Made by a program: the position numbers and the translations under genes | Shown: piece by piece, positions 51,778 to 59,352 of the stretch | Layout: each line of letters opens with the position of its first letter | How positions within the stretch are numbered: the stretch's first letter is position 1 | Notes under the pieces: generated by a model | Seen by the model: only the letters and a program-made list of their open reading frames with translations | Database searches by the model: none | What the model was told of the DNA's origin: nothing | From: Catenulispora acidiphila DSM 44928 | Lineage (GTDB): Bacteria; Actinomycetota; Actinomycetes; Streptomycetales; Catenulisporaceae | Length of the DNA: 64,000 nt | Assembly (NCBI RefSeq): GCF_000024025.1 | Contig: NC_013131.1 | Span: forward strand, 6,014,001 to 6,078,000 | Direction: 5' to 3'

Positions 51778-51906
51778 AGTCGAAGGTTTGGTCCGAAAGA
51801 GTGCTTTTGTAACCTTCCTGACTCCGAACGGGTCACCCGCAGCGCTCTGAGAGGTGGCGAGGGGTGGTCAGACGTGGTGAGTCGTGGTGTGACGTGGCGA
51901 GGCGTG

Positions 51907-53925
51907 TCAGGACCGCGACATTTCCGCCACAGCCTCCCGGGCGGCGGCCGGATCGACGGCGTCGCGCGCCTTCGCCGCCAGGTCACGGCACTGCGTCAGG
52001 GTGCGCGCGCTGAGCGCGGCGTGCACGGCGGAAACCGCGGCGGCCGCCATCGACAGCGACGTCACCCCGAGCCCGACGAGCACCGGCGCCAACCGCGGAT
52101 CAGCCGCCGCCTCACCGCAGACCCCGACCGGCTTGCCCGCCGCGCCCCCGGCCTCGGCCGCCAGCGCGATCAGCTCCAGCAGTGCTGGCTGCCAGGGATC
52201 GAGCAGGTCCGGCAGGCGGCCGTCCTGGCGGTCGGCGGCCATCGTGTACTGGCCGAGGTCATTGGTGCCGATGGACAGGAAGTCCAGGTGCTCCAGCAGG
52301 CGCGCCGCGCGCAGTGCCGCCGCCGGGATCTCGATCATGGCGCCGACGTGCTCCAGGCCGTGGGCGCGAGCTTGGGCGGCGAACTCCGCAGCCTCGTTGG
52401 GCGTGGCGACCATCGGCGCCATCGTCCAGACCTCGCAGGACGCTGCCGCCGCGGCCGAGGCGATGGCGGCGAGCTGATCGTCCAGGACCTCGGGGCGCAG
52501 GCGGGCGGTCCGCAGCCCTCTGACACCGAGCGCCGGGTTCTCTTCGGCGGGCAGGGCGAGGAACGGCAGGGGTTTGTCGGCGCCGGCGTCCAGAGTGCGG
52601 ATGACGACGCGCGTGCCGGGGAACGCGTTGAAAAGCTCGAGGTAGGCAGCACGCTGCTCGGCGACAGACGGCGTCTCCTTACGGCCGAGGAACAGGAACT
52701 CGGTGCGCAGCAGCCCGACGCCTTGGGCGCCGGAGCGGACGTCCTTGACCGAGCCGATGTTGAGGTAGAGGGAGACGGGATGGCCGTCTTGGGTACGGCA
52801 CGGACCGAGATCGGCGAGGTTCGCTTGAGCGCGGGCGCGCGGCACGGAGCCGGCCGGAGCGGGATCGACGCCGAGGGCGACGGTCCCGGCGGCGCCGTCC
52901 ACCGCGACGACGCTGCCGTCGCCGACCGCAGTCACGCCGGCGACGGCCACGACCGCCGGGATCCCGAGCCCACGCGCGAGGATAGCGGTGTGGCTGGTCG
53001 GACCACCGCGCTCGGTGACGATAGCAAGGACCTGATCCGGGTTCAGATTCGCGGTATCGGCAGGCGCGAGATCGGCGGCGACCAGCACGAAGGGATGCCC
53101 GGGATCAGGGATGCCGGGAATAGGACGGCCCAGCACGATCGCGACAGCACGATCACGCAGGTCGTCGAGATCCGCGGCACGCTCGGCGAGATACCCACCG
53201 TCGGCACGCAGCAAGTCGGCTTGAGCATCGAACGCCTCGGTGAGCGCATGCGGCGCATCGGTGCCGCCGACGATGCGCCGCTCGATGTCCTCGGCGAGTA
53301 GAGGGTCCTCGGCGATCATGGCCAGCGACTCGAGGATATCGCGCGCCTCGCCGGACAGATGCTCAGCACGCGCTGCCAGATCAGCAGCAAGCTCAGCGAC
53401 GCCATGCCGAGCCGAAGCCACCTCAGCAGCAGGGTCGGTCACGGCACGGGGCGCCGGAAGCGGCGCCGGAGAAGTCATGCGCACGACAGGACCGATCACC
53501 GTGCCCGCGCTCACTCCGACACCACGCAGCAGCACCGGATCACCAACCTGACCGGCACCAGCAAGCACCGCCGACTGCTCAGCACCCTGCTCCGCAGCCG
53601 CCGCGAACCCGCCGCCACCAGCCACACCACCAACCTGACCGGCACCAGCAAGCGTCGCCGACTGCTCAGCACCCTGCTCCGCAGCCGCCGCGAGCCCGCC
53701 GCCACCAGCCACACCACCAACCTGACCGGCACCAGCAAGCGTCGCCGACTGTTCAGCACCCTGACCAACAGTCGCCCCGGGCCCACCGGCCTGCTGCTCG
53801 CCACCAGCCACACCGCCAGCTTGACCGACACCAGCAAGCGCCGCCGCCTGCTCAGCACCCTGCCCCGCAGCCGCGCCAAGCCCGCCAGCTCCGGCCTCCC
53901 CACTCCCGCCACCGCCCTCAGGCAT
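51907..53925 (-). CDS. ptsI: Phosphoenolpyruvate-protein phosphotransferase, PTS enzyme I, with repeat extension
   Basis: A 672-residue enzyme I that phosphorylates HPr from phosphoenolpyruvate. The conserved body begins at about residue 129 (LLRGVGVSAGTVIG) and has active H312 in GGPTSHTAILARGLGIPAVV, then the PEP-binding barrel with LRTEFLFLGRKETP and FLSIGTNDLGQYTMAADR. About 128 extra N-terminal residues are Gly/Ala/Gln repeats. The extension is probably translated: a GAGGAGGG ribosome binding site stands 5 nt before this ATG and the start overlaps the HPr stop. It is the last gene of the PTS operon. Confidence 0.94.
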   Translation of the reverse strand: MPEGGGGSGEAGAGGLGAAAGQGAEQAAALAGVGQAGGVAGGEQQAGGPGATVGQGAEQSATLAGAGQVGGVAGGGGLAAAAEQGAEQSATLAGAGQVGGVAGGGGFAAAAEQGAEQSAVLAGAGQVGDPVLLRGVGVSAGTVIGPVVRMTSPAPLPAPRAVTDPAAEVASARHGVAELAADLAARAEHLSGEARDILESLAMIAEDPLLAEDIERRIVGGTDAPHALTEAFDAQADLLRADGGYLAERAADLDDLRDRAVAIVLGRPIPGIPDPGHPFVLVAADLAPADTANLNPDQVLAIVTERGGPTSHTAILARGLGIPAVVAVAGVTAVGDGSVVAVDGAAGTVALGVDPAPAGSVPRARAQANLADLGPCRTQDGHPVSLYLNIGSVKDVRSGAQGVGLLRTEFLFLGRKETPSVAEQRAAYLELFNAFPGTRVVIRTLDAGADKPLPFLALPAEENPALGVRGLRTARLRPEVLDDQLAAIASAAAAASCEVWTMAPMVATPNEAAEFAAQARAHGLEHVGAMIEIPAAALRAARLLEHLDFLSIGTNDLGQYTMAADRQDGRLPDLLDPWQPALLELIALAAEAGGAAGKPVGVCGEAAADPRLAPVLVGLGVTSLSMAAAAVSAVHAALSARTLTQCRDLAAKARDAVDPAAAREAVAEMSRS
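53541..53859 (-). repeat. 87-bp tandem repeats coding the PtsI N-terminal extension
   Basis: Two nearly identical 87-bp units (53674-53760 and 53587-53673), a longer 99-bp variant before them and a partial unit after them. Each codes for a segment beginning GAEQSATLAGAGQVGGVAG. The repeats are in frame. The length (29 residues) and the near identity at DNA level suggest recent expansion. Confidence 0.9.
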
Positions 53926-54199
53926 TCCCGCCCTCCTCGTCCAGGTTCCGGGCGATCAGCTCGGCCAGGGCCGTGACCGCCTCCTCGGCGCCGTCGCCTT
54001 CGGCCTGGAGGGTGACCTCGGTGCCTTGTTTCACTCGGGCGGCGAGGACGGCGAGGATGCTGCGGGTGTCGATCGGGGGGCGGTCGCCTATGCGGAGGCG
54101 CACTGTCGTGGGTTGGGTGGCGGCGGCTTGGACCAGCAGTTTTGCTGGGCGGGCGTGGAGGCCGCTGGTGGATCCGACTATGACGGTGCGCTCGATCAT
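53918..54199 (-). CDS. ptsH: HPr-family phosphocarrier
   Basis: A 93-residue HPr that carries phosphate from enzyme I to the IIA protein. Active H15 sits in TSGLHARPAKLLV. The region around the regulatory serine reads DTRSILAVLA, so the usual kinase site serine is plausible. The ATG has AGGAGACC upstream. The 3' end overlaps ptsI by 8 nt. Confidence 0.94.
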   Translation of the reverse strand: MIERTVIVGSTSGLHARPAKLLVQAAATQPTTVRLRIGDRPPIDTRSILAVLAARVKQGTEVTLQAEGDGAEEAVTALAELIARNLDEEGGNA

Positions 54200-54225
54200 G
54201 GGGGTCTCCTTCGGGGGCGGGTGGG

Positions 54226-55266
54226 TCAGGGTTCGATGGTGACCTTGATGGCTTCGCCCTTGGCGACGATGTCGAGGGCCTCGAGGACGCGGTCGAGGGG
54301 GAGGCGGACGGAGATCAGGTCCTTGACCGGGACCTCGCCGGTGGCGATCAGGTGGAGGGCTCGGGCGTTGTGGGCGGGGCTGGAGCCGTTGGCGCCGACG
54401 ATGGTCAGTTCGCGGTAGTGGACCAGGTTGGAGTCCAGGGTGATGGTCGGCTTGTCCTTGGGGAGGCCGCCGAAGAAGCTGATGCGGGCGCGGGGGGCGG
54501 CGATCTGGAGGGCCTGTTCCTGGGCGGCGCCGGCTGCGGTGGCGGTGATGACCACGTCCGCGCCGCGGCCGTCGGTGAGCTTGCGGACCTGCTCGATGAT
54601 GTCGCCGTCCTCGGCGCAGACGGTGTCGTCGGGGTGGACCAGGTCGGCGGCGAGGCGGAGACGTTCGCGGTTGACCTCGATCATGATGATGCGGGACGCG
54701 CCGCGGGAGCGCGCGAGGCGGACGTGCAGGCAGCCGATCGGGCCCGCGCCGAAGACCGCCACCACGTCGCCCGCGCCGACGCCTGCCAGTTCCTGGCCGT
54801 TGAGCACGCAGGCGAGCGGCTCGGTGACCGAGGCCTCGTCGGCGCCGACGCCGTCGGGGATGCGGTTCATGCCGTCGACCGCGAGCACGCTGTGCGGGAC
54901 CACCATGAACTCGGCGAAGCCGCCTTCGTACTGGTAGCCCATCGATTCCTGGTTCAGGCACACGGTCTGGTGCCCGCGGGCGCACTCCTCGCACGTGCCG
55001 TCCGGGATCGCGGCGATCACCTGCACGCGGTCCCCCGGCGCCCAGCCGGTGACGCCGGCGCCGACCTCGACGATCTCGCCGGCGATCTCGTGCCCCATGA
55101 CCCGGGGCGGGCTGATGCGGAAGTGCCCGGAGCGGAAGATCTTCAGATCGGTCCCGCACATCGAGCAGGCCAGCACCCGCAGCTTCACCTCGCCGGCGGC
55201 GGCGGTGGGTTCGGGCACCTCCTCGATCCGGACGTCCCCGGGTCCGTGGAACACAGCGGCCTTCAT
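54226..55266 (-). CDS. Zinc-dependent MDR alcohol/polyol-phosphate dehydrogenase
   Basis: A 346-residue medium-chain dehydrogenase. The catalytic zinc ligands C37 (MCGTD) and H59-E60 (MGHE) are present, as is the cofactor motif VAVFGAGPIGCLHVRLA. The structural zinc loop reads DGTCEECARGHQTVC: three cysteines remain and aspartate replaces the first. Its place between the PTS IIA and HPr genes, overlapping IIA by 4 nt, argues that it oxidises a sugar-alcohol phosphate produced by the PTS, like GatD does for galactitol 1-phosphate. Substrate not proven. Confidence 0.87.
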   Translation of the reverse strand: MKAAVFHGPGDVRIEEVPEPTAAAGEVKLRVLACSMCGTDLKIFRSGHFRISPPRVMGHEIAGEIVEVGAGVTGWAPGDRVQVIAAIPDGTCEECARGHQTVCLNQESMGYQYEGGFAEFMVVPHSVLAVDGMNRIPDGVGADEASVTEPLACVLNGQELAGVGAGDVVAVFGAGPIGCLHVRLARSRGASRIIMIEVNRERLRLAADLVHPDDTVCAEDGDIIEQVRKLTDGRGADVVITATAAGAAQEQALQIAAPRARISFFGGLPKDKPTITLDSNLVHYRELTIVGANGSSPAHNARALHLIATGEVPVKDLISVRLPLDRVLEALDIVAKGEAIKVTIEP

Positions 55267-55724
55267 ACGTTCTCTGCCTTTCCTGCCGGCTGGAGCAGCC
55301 GGATCACTTCGTTCGCGGTTTTCGCCTGGTGCAGTTGTTCAGCCCGCTCCGGATCCATCAGGACCTCGGCGAGTTCGGCCAGGATGTCCAGGTGCCGGTC
55401 GCCGAGGGCGGCGATCGCCACACACAGCGACACCTGCTGGTCCTCGCCCCAGTCGACGGGTTCGGCCAGGACCAGGACGGCCAGCGCGTCGCGCCGGACG
55501 TACTTCTTGCCGGCGGCGGTCGAGTGCGGGATCGCGACCCCGGCGCCGATGTACGTGGAGATCTCGTCCTCGCGGTCCCGCATCGAGGGGACGTACTCCT
55601 CGGCCACGGCGCCGACCTCGACGAGGAGTTCCCCGCACTGCCGGACGGCGTCGTACCGGTCGGTGGCGTGGACGCCGAACCGGACGGCCCGCTCGGCCAG
55701 CAGGCCGTCACGGGAATCAGACAT
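55263..55724 (-). CDS. PTS IIA component, mannitol/fructose type
   Basis: A 153-residue phosphoryl carrier with the phosphorylated H67 in GAGVAIPHSTAAGK, characteristic of the mannitol-fructose IIA family. It passes phosphate from HPr to the IIB protein. Its start overlaps the end of the IIB gene by 8 nt and its stop overlaps the dehydrogenase ATG (ATGA), so all are translated in series. Confidence 0.93.
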   Translation of the reverse strand: MSDSRDGLLAERAVRFGVHATDRYDAVRQCGELLVEVGAVAEEYVPSMRDREDEISTYIGAGVAIPHSTAAGKKYVRRDALAVLVLAEPVDWGEDQQVSLCVAIAALGDRHLDILAELAEVLMDPERAEQLHQAKTANEVIRLLQPAGKAENV

Positions 55725-56025
55725 CGATGCTGCCGCCTTCCTTCACGGCCTTGACCACCTTGTTCACGGCCGGATCGCCGAGGAAGATCTGGAAGGTCAC
55801 CACCGGCTTGCCCGGCGCGCCGGCGCGGGCGCGTTCGGCCAGGCTCTGCTGCGTCAAGATGAGGTCGGCGTCAGCAGGGATCGCCGAGACCTGCGCGTGC
55901 TCGACGATCACGCCGGTGTTCTTCAGCTGCCGCTTCAAGGTCCCGGCGAGCATCACCGAGGACCCCATGCCGGCGTCGCAGGCCACGATGATCTTCTTGA
56001 TGTCCGAGACGGGGATGCTGGTCAT
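55717..56025 (-). CDS. PTS IIB component, mannitol type
   Basis: A 102-residue protein with the phosphocysteine C16 in VACDAGMGSSVM, the P-loop of mannitol-type IIB. It transfers phosphate to the sugar bound by the IIC protein. It overlaps IIC by 4 nt (ATGA) and IIA by 8 nt. Confidence 0.94.
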   Translation of the reverse strand: MTSIPVSDIKKIIVACDAGMGSSVMLAGTLKRQLKNTGVIVEHAQVSAIPADADLILTQQSLAERARAGAPGKPVVTFQIFLGDPAVNKVVKAVKEGGSIDV

Positions 56026-57215
56026 GCCGGCGCTCCTTCGGGTGAGGACTGCACGGGAACGGTCGCGGTGTCGGTCGTGATGGCAGGTGCGGTGTCAGGT
56101 ACGGCATCAGGTGCGGCGTCCACGGAATCGGTCGCGCCGTCCTCGCCGTCGATCTCCTCCGCCTTCTCCCCGCGCCCGAACCCGAGCAGCAGCGACGCGG
56201 TCGCGAACGACACCGCCGCGGCGACCACGACCCCGGCCAGCACCCCGAAGTAGCTCCCCCGAGGCGTCTCGGTGAGGTAGGCGAAGATCGAGCCCGGCGA
56301 GGGCGAGGCGACCAGTCCGGCGCCGGTGATAGAGAACACTGAGATACCCGCGAACCCGCCGGCGATCGCGGCCAGGATCAGCCGCGGCTTCATCAGGATG
56401 TAGGGGAAGTAGATCTCGTGGATGCCGCCGAGGAACTCGATGACGATGGCGCCCGGGACCGTCGGCCGCAGCGCGCGCGGGCCGAACAGCAGGTAAGCGC
56501 ACAGGATTCCCAGACCCGGACCGGGGTTGGACTCCAGCATGAACAGGATCGACTTGTGGTGCGCGGCGGACTGCGCGACCGCCAGCGGGTCCAGGACGCC
56601 GTGGTTGATGGCGTTGTTCAGGAACAGCACCTTCGCCGGCTCGATCAGGATGCTGACGAAGGGCAGCAGGTGGTGGTTCAGCACCCAGTTCACGCCGGTG
56701 CCGGCCCAGTCGGTGACGTGGTTCACCGCCGGCCCGATCGCCCACTTGCCCAGCACTGCGAACCCGCCGCCGATGATGCCCAGGGAGAAGTTGTCGACCA
56801 GCATCTCGAACCCGGCGCGCAGCCGGTCGGCGGTGAGCTTGTCGAACTGCTTGAGCACCCACGCCGAGGCGGGACCGGCGATCATCGCGCCCAGGAACAT
56901 CGGGACCGAGGAGCCGACGACCACGCCGGTGGTCGCGATGGCGCCGATGACCGCGCCGCGCTGGCCGTGCACGAGCCGGCCGCCGGTGTAGCCGATGAGG
57001 ATCGGCAGCAGGTAGGTGATCATCGGCGAGACCAGCTCGCCCAGCGAGCTGTTGGGGATCCAGCCGGTCGGGATGAACAGCGCCGTGATCAGACCCCAGG
57101 CGATGAAGGCGCCGATGTTCGGCATCACCATCGAGGCCAGGAACGAGCCGAACTTCTGGACTGTGGCCTTCAATCCGGTGCCGGTGGGAGCCGGCGTATA
57201 AGCCATCGAAGACAT
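56022..57215 (-). CDS. PTS IIC component, mannitol-type membrane permease
   Basis: A 397-residue permease with about eight hydrophobic segments, conserved NIGAFIAWGLITALFIPTGW at the N-terminus and the substrate motif GGIHEIYFPYILMKP with the invariant Glu. The tail after about 345 is acidic and Pro/Thr rich. MtlA-type IICBA is split here into three genes. GGAGG lies 6 nt before the ATG at 57215. The substrate may be mannitol or another hexitol. Confidence 0.92.
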   Translation of the reverse strand: MSSMAYTPAPTGTGLKATVQKFGSFLASMVMPNIGAFIAWGLITALFIPTGWIPNSSLGELVSPMITYLLPILIGYTGGRLVHGQRGAVIGAIATTGVVVGSSVPMFLGAMIAGPASAWVLKQFDKLTADRLRAGFEMLVDNFSLGIIGGGFAVLGKWAIGPAVNHVTDWAGTGVNWVLNHHLLPFVSILIEPAKVLFLNNAINHGVLDPLAVAQSAAHHKSILFMLESNPGPGLGILCAYLLFGPRALRPTVPGAIVIEFLGGIHEIYFPYILMKPRLILAAIAGGFAGISVFSITGAGLVASPSPGSIFAYLTETPRGSYFGVLAGVVVAAAVSFATASLLLGFGRGEKAEEIDGEDGATDSVDAAPDAVPDTAPAITTDTATVPVQSSPEGAPA

Positions 57216-57303
57216 CGCGTCCTCCTAGGGACGTCAAGGGAATCGTGTGGGTTGGTTCCTCACTTGTCGTGCAGGTGCTGCTGTGGCGGCGGCGAAGGCG
57301 GCG

Positions 57304-58281
57304 TCAGCCGTTGTCGGCCAAGGGGACCGCGCCCGCCGGTTTACCTCCCGGGTCGCGGACGACCCGGATGCCCTCCCGGCTGACGTCCCGCGGGCCGGGC
57401 ATCTGGCTGCCGGGCAGCCCGACAGCGGCCCGGGCCCAAGCCATGCCTTCGATCAAGGCGTCCGCGCCGCGCGCCCCGGCGGCCAGGAAACCGGCCAGCA
57501 GCGCGTCCCCGGCACCGACGGTGCTGACCGGATCGATCGCCTCGGCCGTGCCGAAGACCGCGCCGGTCTCGTCCACCAGGACCGCGCCGTCCGAACCCAG
57601 GCTCGCCACGACCGCCTTCACGCCGCGCGAACGCAGCTTCTCGGCGGCGGCGACGACGTCGTCCAGGCTGACCAGCGGCGTCCCGACAGCGGCAGCCAAT
57701 TCCTGCCGGTTGGGCTTGACCAGATCCGGTCCGGCGTCGACGGCGGCCAGCAGCGCCGCACCGCTGGTGTCGACCGCGACCTTGACGCCGTGCTCGGCGA
57801 ACAGCGAGGTCAAGCTCGCATAAACGTCGTCCGGGACGCCCGGGGGCAGGCTGCCGGACAGAACGGCCCAGGAGGCGCCGCCGTTCTCTGTACTCTGCGA
57901 TACACACCGATCCACGACGGTCTCGGCGAGCAGCGCCACCTCCGTTTCGGTCAGCGCCCCGCCGGGGGCGTTGACCTTCGTGGCCCGGCCGTCGGCTTCG
58001 ACCAGCGTGATGTTCGACCGGGTCCAGCCGGCCACCGGGACCTCGGTCACCGGGACGCCGGCTTTCTGCAGCAGCCGCACCAGTTCCTCGCCGTCGGGAC
58101 CGGCGCACGGGATCACCGCGTGCGAGTCCACGGCGAAGGCGCGCAGCACCCGGGTCACGTTCACGCCCTTGCCGCCGGGGTCGATCCGCGCGGAGGTGGC
58201 GCGCAGCACCTCGCCCAGGCGCAGCGTCTGAAGCTCCAGCGTGCGGTCCAGGCTGGGGTTCAGGGTCAGGGTCACGATCAT
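57304..58281 (-). CDS. PfkB-family sugar-phosphate kinase (1-phosphofructokinase-like)
   Basis: A 325-residue kinase. It has the N-terminal VTLTLNPSLDRTLEL and GGKGVNVTRVL, and the anion-hole motif STVGAGDALLAGFLA with the catalytic aspartate, as in FruK and tagatose-6-phosphate kinase. It would phosphorylate the ketose phosphate made by the PTS and dehydrogenase to a bisphosphate that an aldolase can split. The ATG overlaps the DeoR stop by 4 nt. Confidence 0.92.
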   Translation of the reverse strand: MIVTLTLNPSLDRTLELQTLRLGEVLRATSARIDPGGKGVNVTRVLRAFAVDSHAVIPCAGPDGEELVRLLQKAGVPVTEVPVAGWTRSNITLVEADGRATKVNAPGGALTETEVALLAETVVDRCVSQSTENGGASWAVLSGSLPPGVPDDVYASLTSLFAEHGVKVAVDTSGAALLAAVDAGPDLVKPNRQELAAAVGTPLVSLDDVVAAAEKLRSRGVKAVVASLGSDGAVLVDETGAVFGTAEAIDPVSTVGAGDALLAGFLAAGARGADALIEGMAWARAAVGLPGSQMPGPRDVSREGIRVVRDPGGKPAGAVPLADNG

Positions 58282-59039
58282 GCCCGGACCACCCGCACCC
58301 CGGCGGCGCCGAAATCGGCGGCGGTCTCCTCGTCCAGACCGGAGTCGGTGAGGAACAGGTCGACGTCGTCCAGGCCGCCGAAGCGCGCCATGCAGTCGTT
58401 GCCGACCTTGGTGTGGTCGGCCAGCAGCACGGTGCGCCGGGCGGCGCCGATCATCGCCCGCTTCACCGCCGCCTCCGCCAGATCCGGGGTGGTCAGTCCG
58501 CGCGCCACCGAGACTCCGTTCGTCGCCAGGAAGGCCACGTCCACACACAGCTGCGACAGGGGAGCCAGCGCCCACTCGTCCACCGCGGCCAGGGTGCGGC
58601 CGCGGATCCGGCCGCCGAGCATCAGGACCGTGAGATTCGGCCGGGCGACCAGCTGCGCGGCCAGCGCCGGGGCGTTCACCACGACGGTCAGCTCGCGGTC
58701 GGCCGGCAGTGCCGAGGCCAGCCGGCCGGTGGTCGTGCCGGCGTCGATGATGATCGCGCCCTCCTGCGGGACCTCGGCCAGCGCCGCCTTGACGATGCGC
58801 TCCTTCTCGGCGGTCATGCTCTGGTCCCGCACGGCCAGCGCGGGTTCGAAGCCCAGGCGCTCGACCGGGATCGCCCCGCCGTGCACCCGGCGCACCAGGC
58901 CGGCCCGTTCCAGGGCCGTCAGGTCCCGGCGGATCGTCTCGGTGGTGACCGTCAGGTCCTCGGCGAGGACCACGACGTCCACGCGGCCGTCGAGGCGCGC
59001 CTTGTGCAAGATCGCCTGCTGTCGTTCCTCTGCGTACAT
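58278..59039 (-). CDS. DeoR-family transcriptional regulator
   Basis: A 253-residue regulator, first gene of the PTS operon. The N-terminal DeoR HTH reads RQQAILHKARLDGRVDV and LAEDLTVTTETIRRDLTALERAGLV, followed by the sugar-phosphate-sensing domain (DAGTTTGRLA, ATNGVSVARGLTT, LLADHTKVG). DeoR proteins bind sugar phosphates and repress their operon, so this one very likely controls the whole locus. It is probably autoregulated. Confidence 0.93.
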   Translation of the reverse strand: MYAEERQQAILHKARLDGRVDVVVLAEDLTVTTETIRRDLTALERAGLVRRVHGGAIPVERLGFEPALAVRDQSMTAEKERIVKAALAEVPQEGAIIIDAGTTTGRLASALPADRELTVVVNAPALAAQLVARPNLTVLMLGGRIRGRTLAAVDEWALAPLSQLCVDVAFLATNGVSVARGLTTPDLAEAAVKRAMIGAARRTVLLADHTKVGNDCMARFGGLDDVDLFLTDSGLDEETAADFGAAGVRVVRA

Positions 59040-59081
59040 GGGCCGTCCCGAGGGTGCTGGTGGATCTTCGTACGGCGGGGC

Positions 59082-59100
59082 GGCGTTTGGTTTCCACGCC
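59082..59100. promoter_or_regulatory. Possible DeoR operator
   Basis: GGCGT and ACGCC flank TTGGTTTCC, 43 nt before the deoR start. A related GTTT-rich sequence follows, giving a loose direct repeat. DeoR-type binding is inference. Confidence 0.3.
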
Positions 59101-59246
59101 GTTTCCCTTTGTTCGTGTTGGTTTTACGCCCGGCTCGGGCCGCTGTCAAGGCTCCGACCTTCACCGTCGCAGCCTTCTGATTCTTTGCACGCGGACTCTG
59201 GCCGTCCGTGCCGGGCGGGAGTAGCATCCCGGAGTGAATTCGAGGG

Positions 59247-59260
59247 TTGAATCGATTTAA
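59247..59260. promoter_or_regulatory. Operator-like palindrome upstream of GH78 gene
   Basis: TTGAATCGATTTAA is a palindrome with one mismatched pair, 92 nt before the GH78 start. It matches the perfect palindrome at 62052-62065 in its core GAATCGATT. Confidence 0.55.
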
Positions 59261-59326
59261 TCTTCAGCTCGACCGCACCACGCTGTGCACTCCCACCACT
59301 GTTCGCCGGCTGGCTTCCCCCTGCTC

Positions 59327-59337
59327 GAAAACGTTTC
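59327..59337. promoter_or_regulatory. LacI-type site GAAAACGTTTC next to the GH78 ribosome binding site
   Basis: The core AAACGTTT (59329-59336) is palindromic and lies 16 nt before the ATG, immediately before the AGGAGGAG. It looks like a LacI-family operator. Confidence 0.35.
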
Positions 59338-59352
59338 AGGAGGAGTGGAATC

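Larger units (their letters stand above)
59040..59352. other. Divergent intergenic region, PTS operon versus GH78 gene
   Basis: 313 nt without an ORF, holding promoters in both directions. Near the deoR start are an inverted repeat (59082-59100) and two T/G-rich stretches that read GTTTGGTTTCC and GTTTCCCTTTG. Near the GH78 start are the palindrome at 59247-59260 and an AAACGTTT core at 59329-59336. Confidence 0.7.

Noticed and set aside
53541-53859. CRISPR-like array (repeats at regular spacing)
   Set aside because: The units are contiguous, coding and without unique spacers; they form the PtsI extension.
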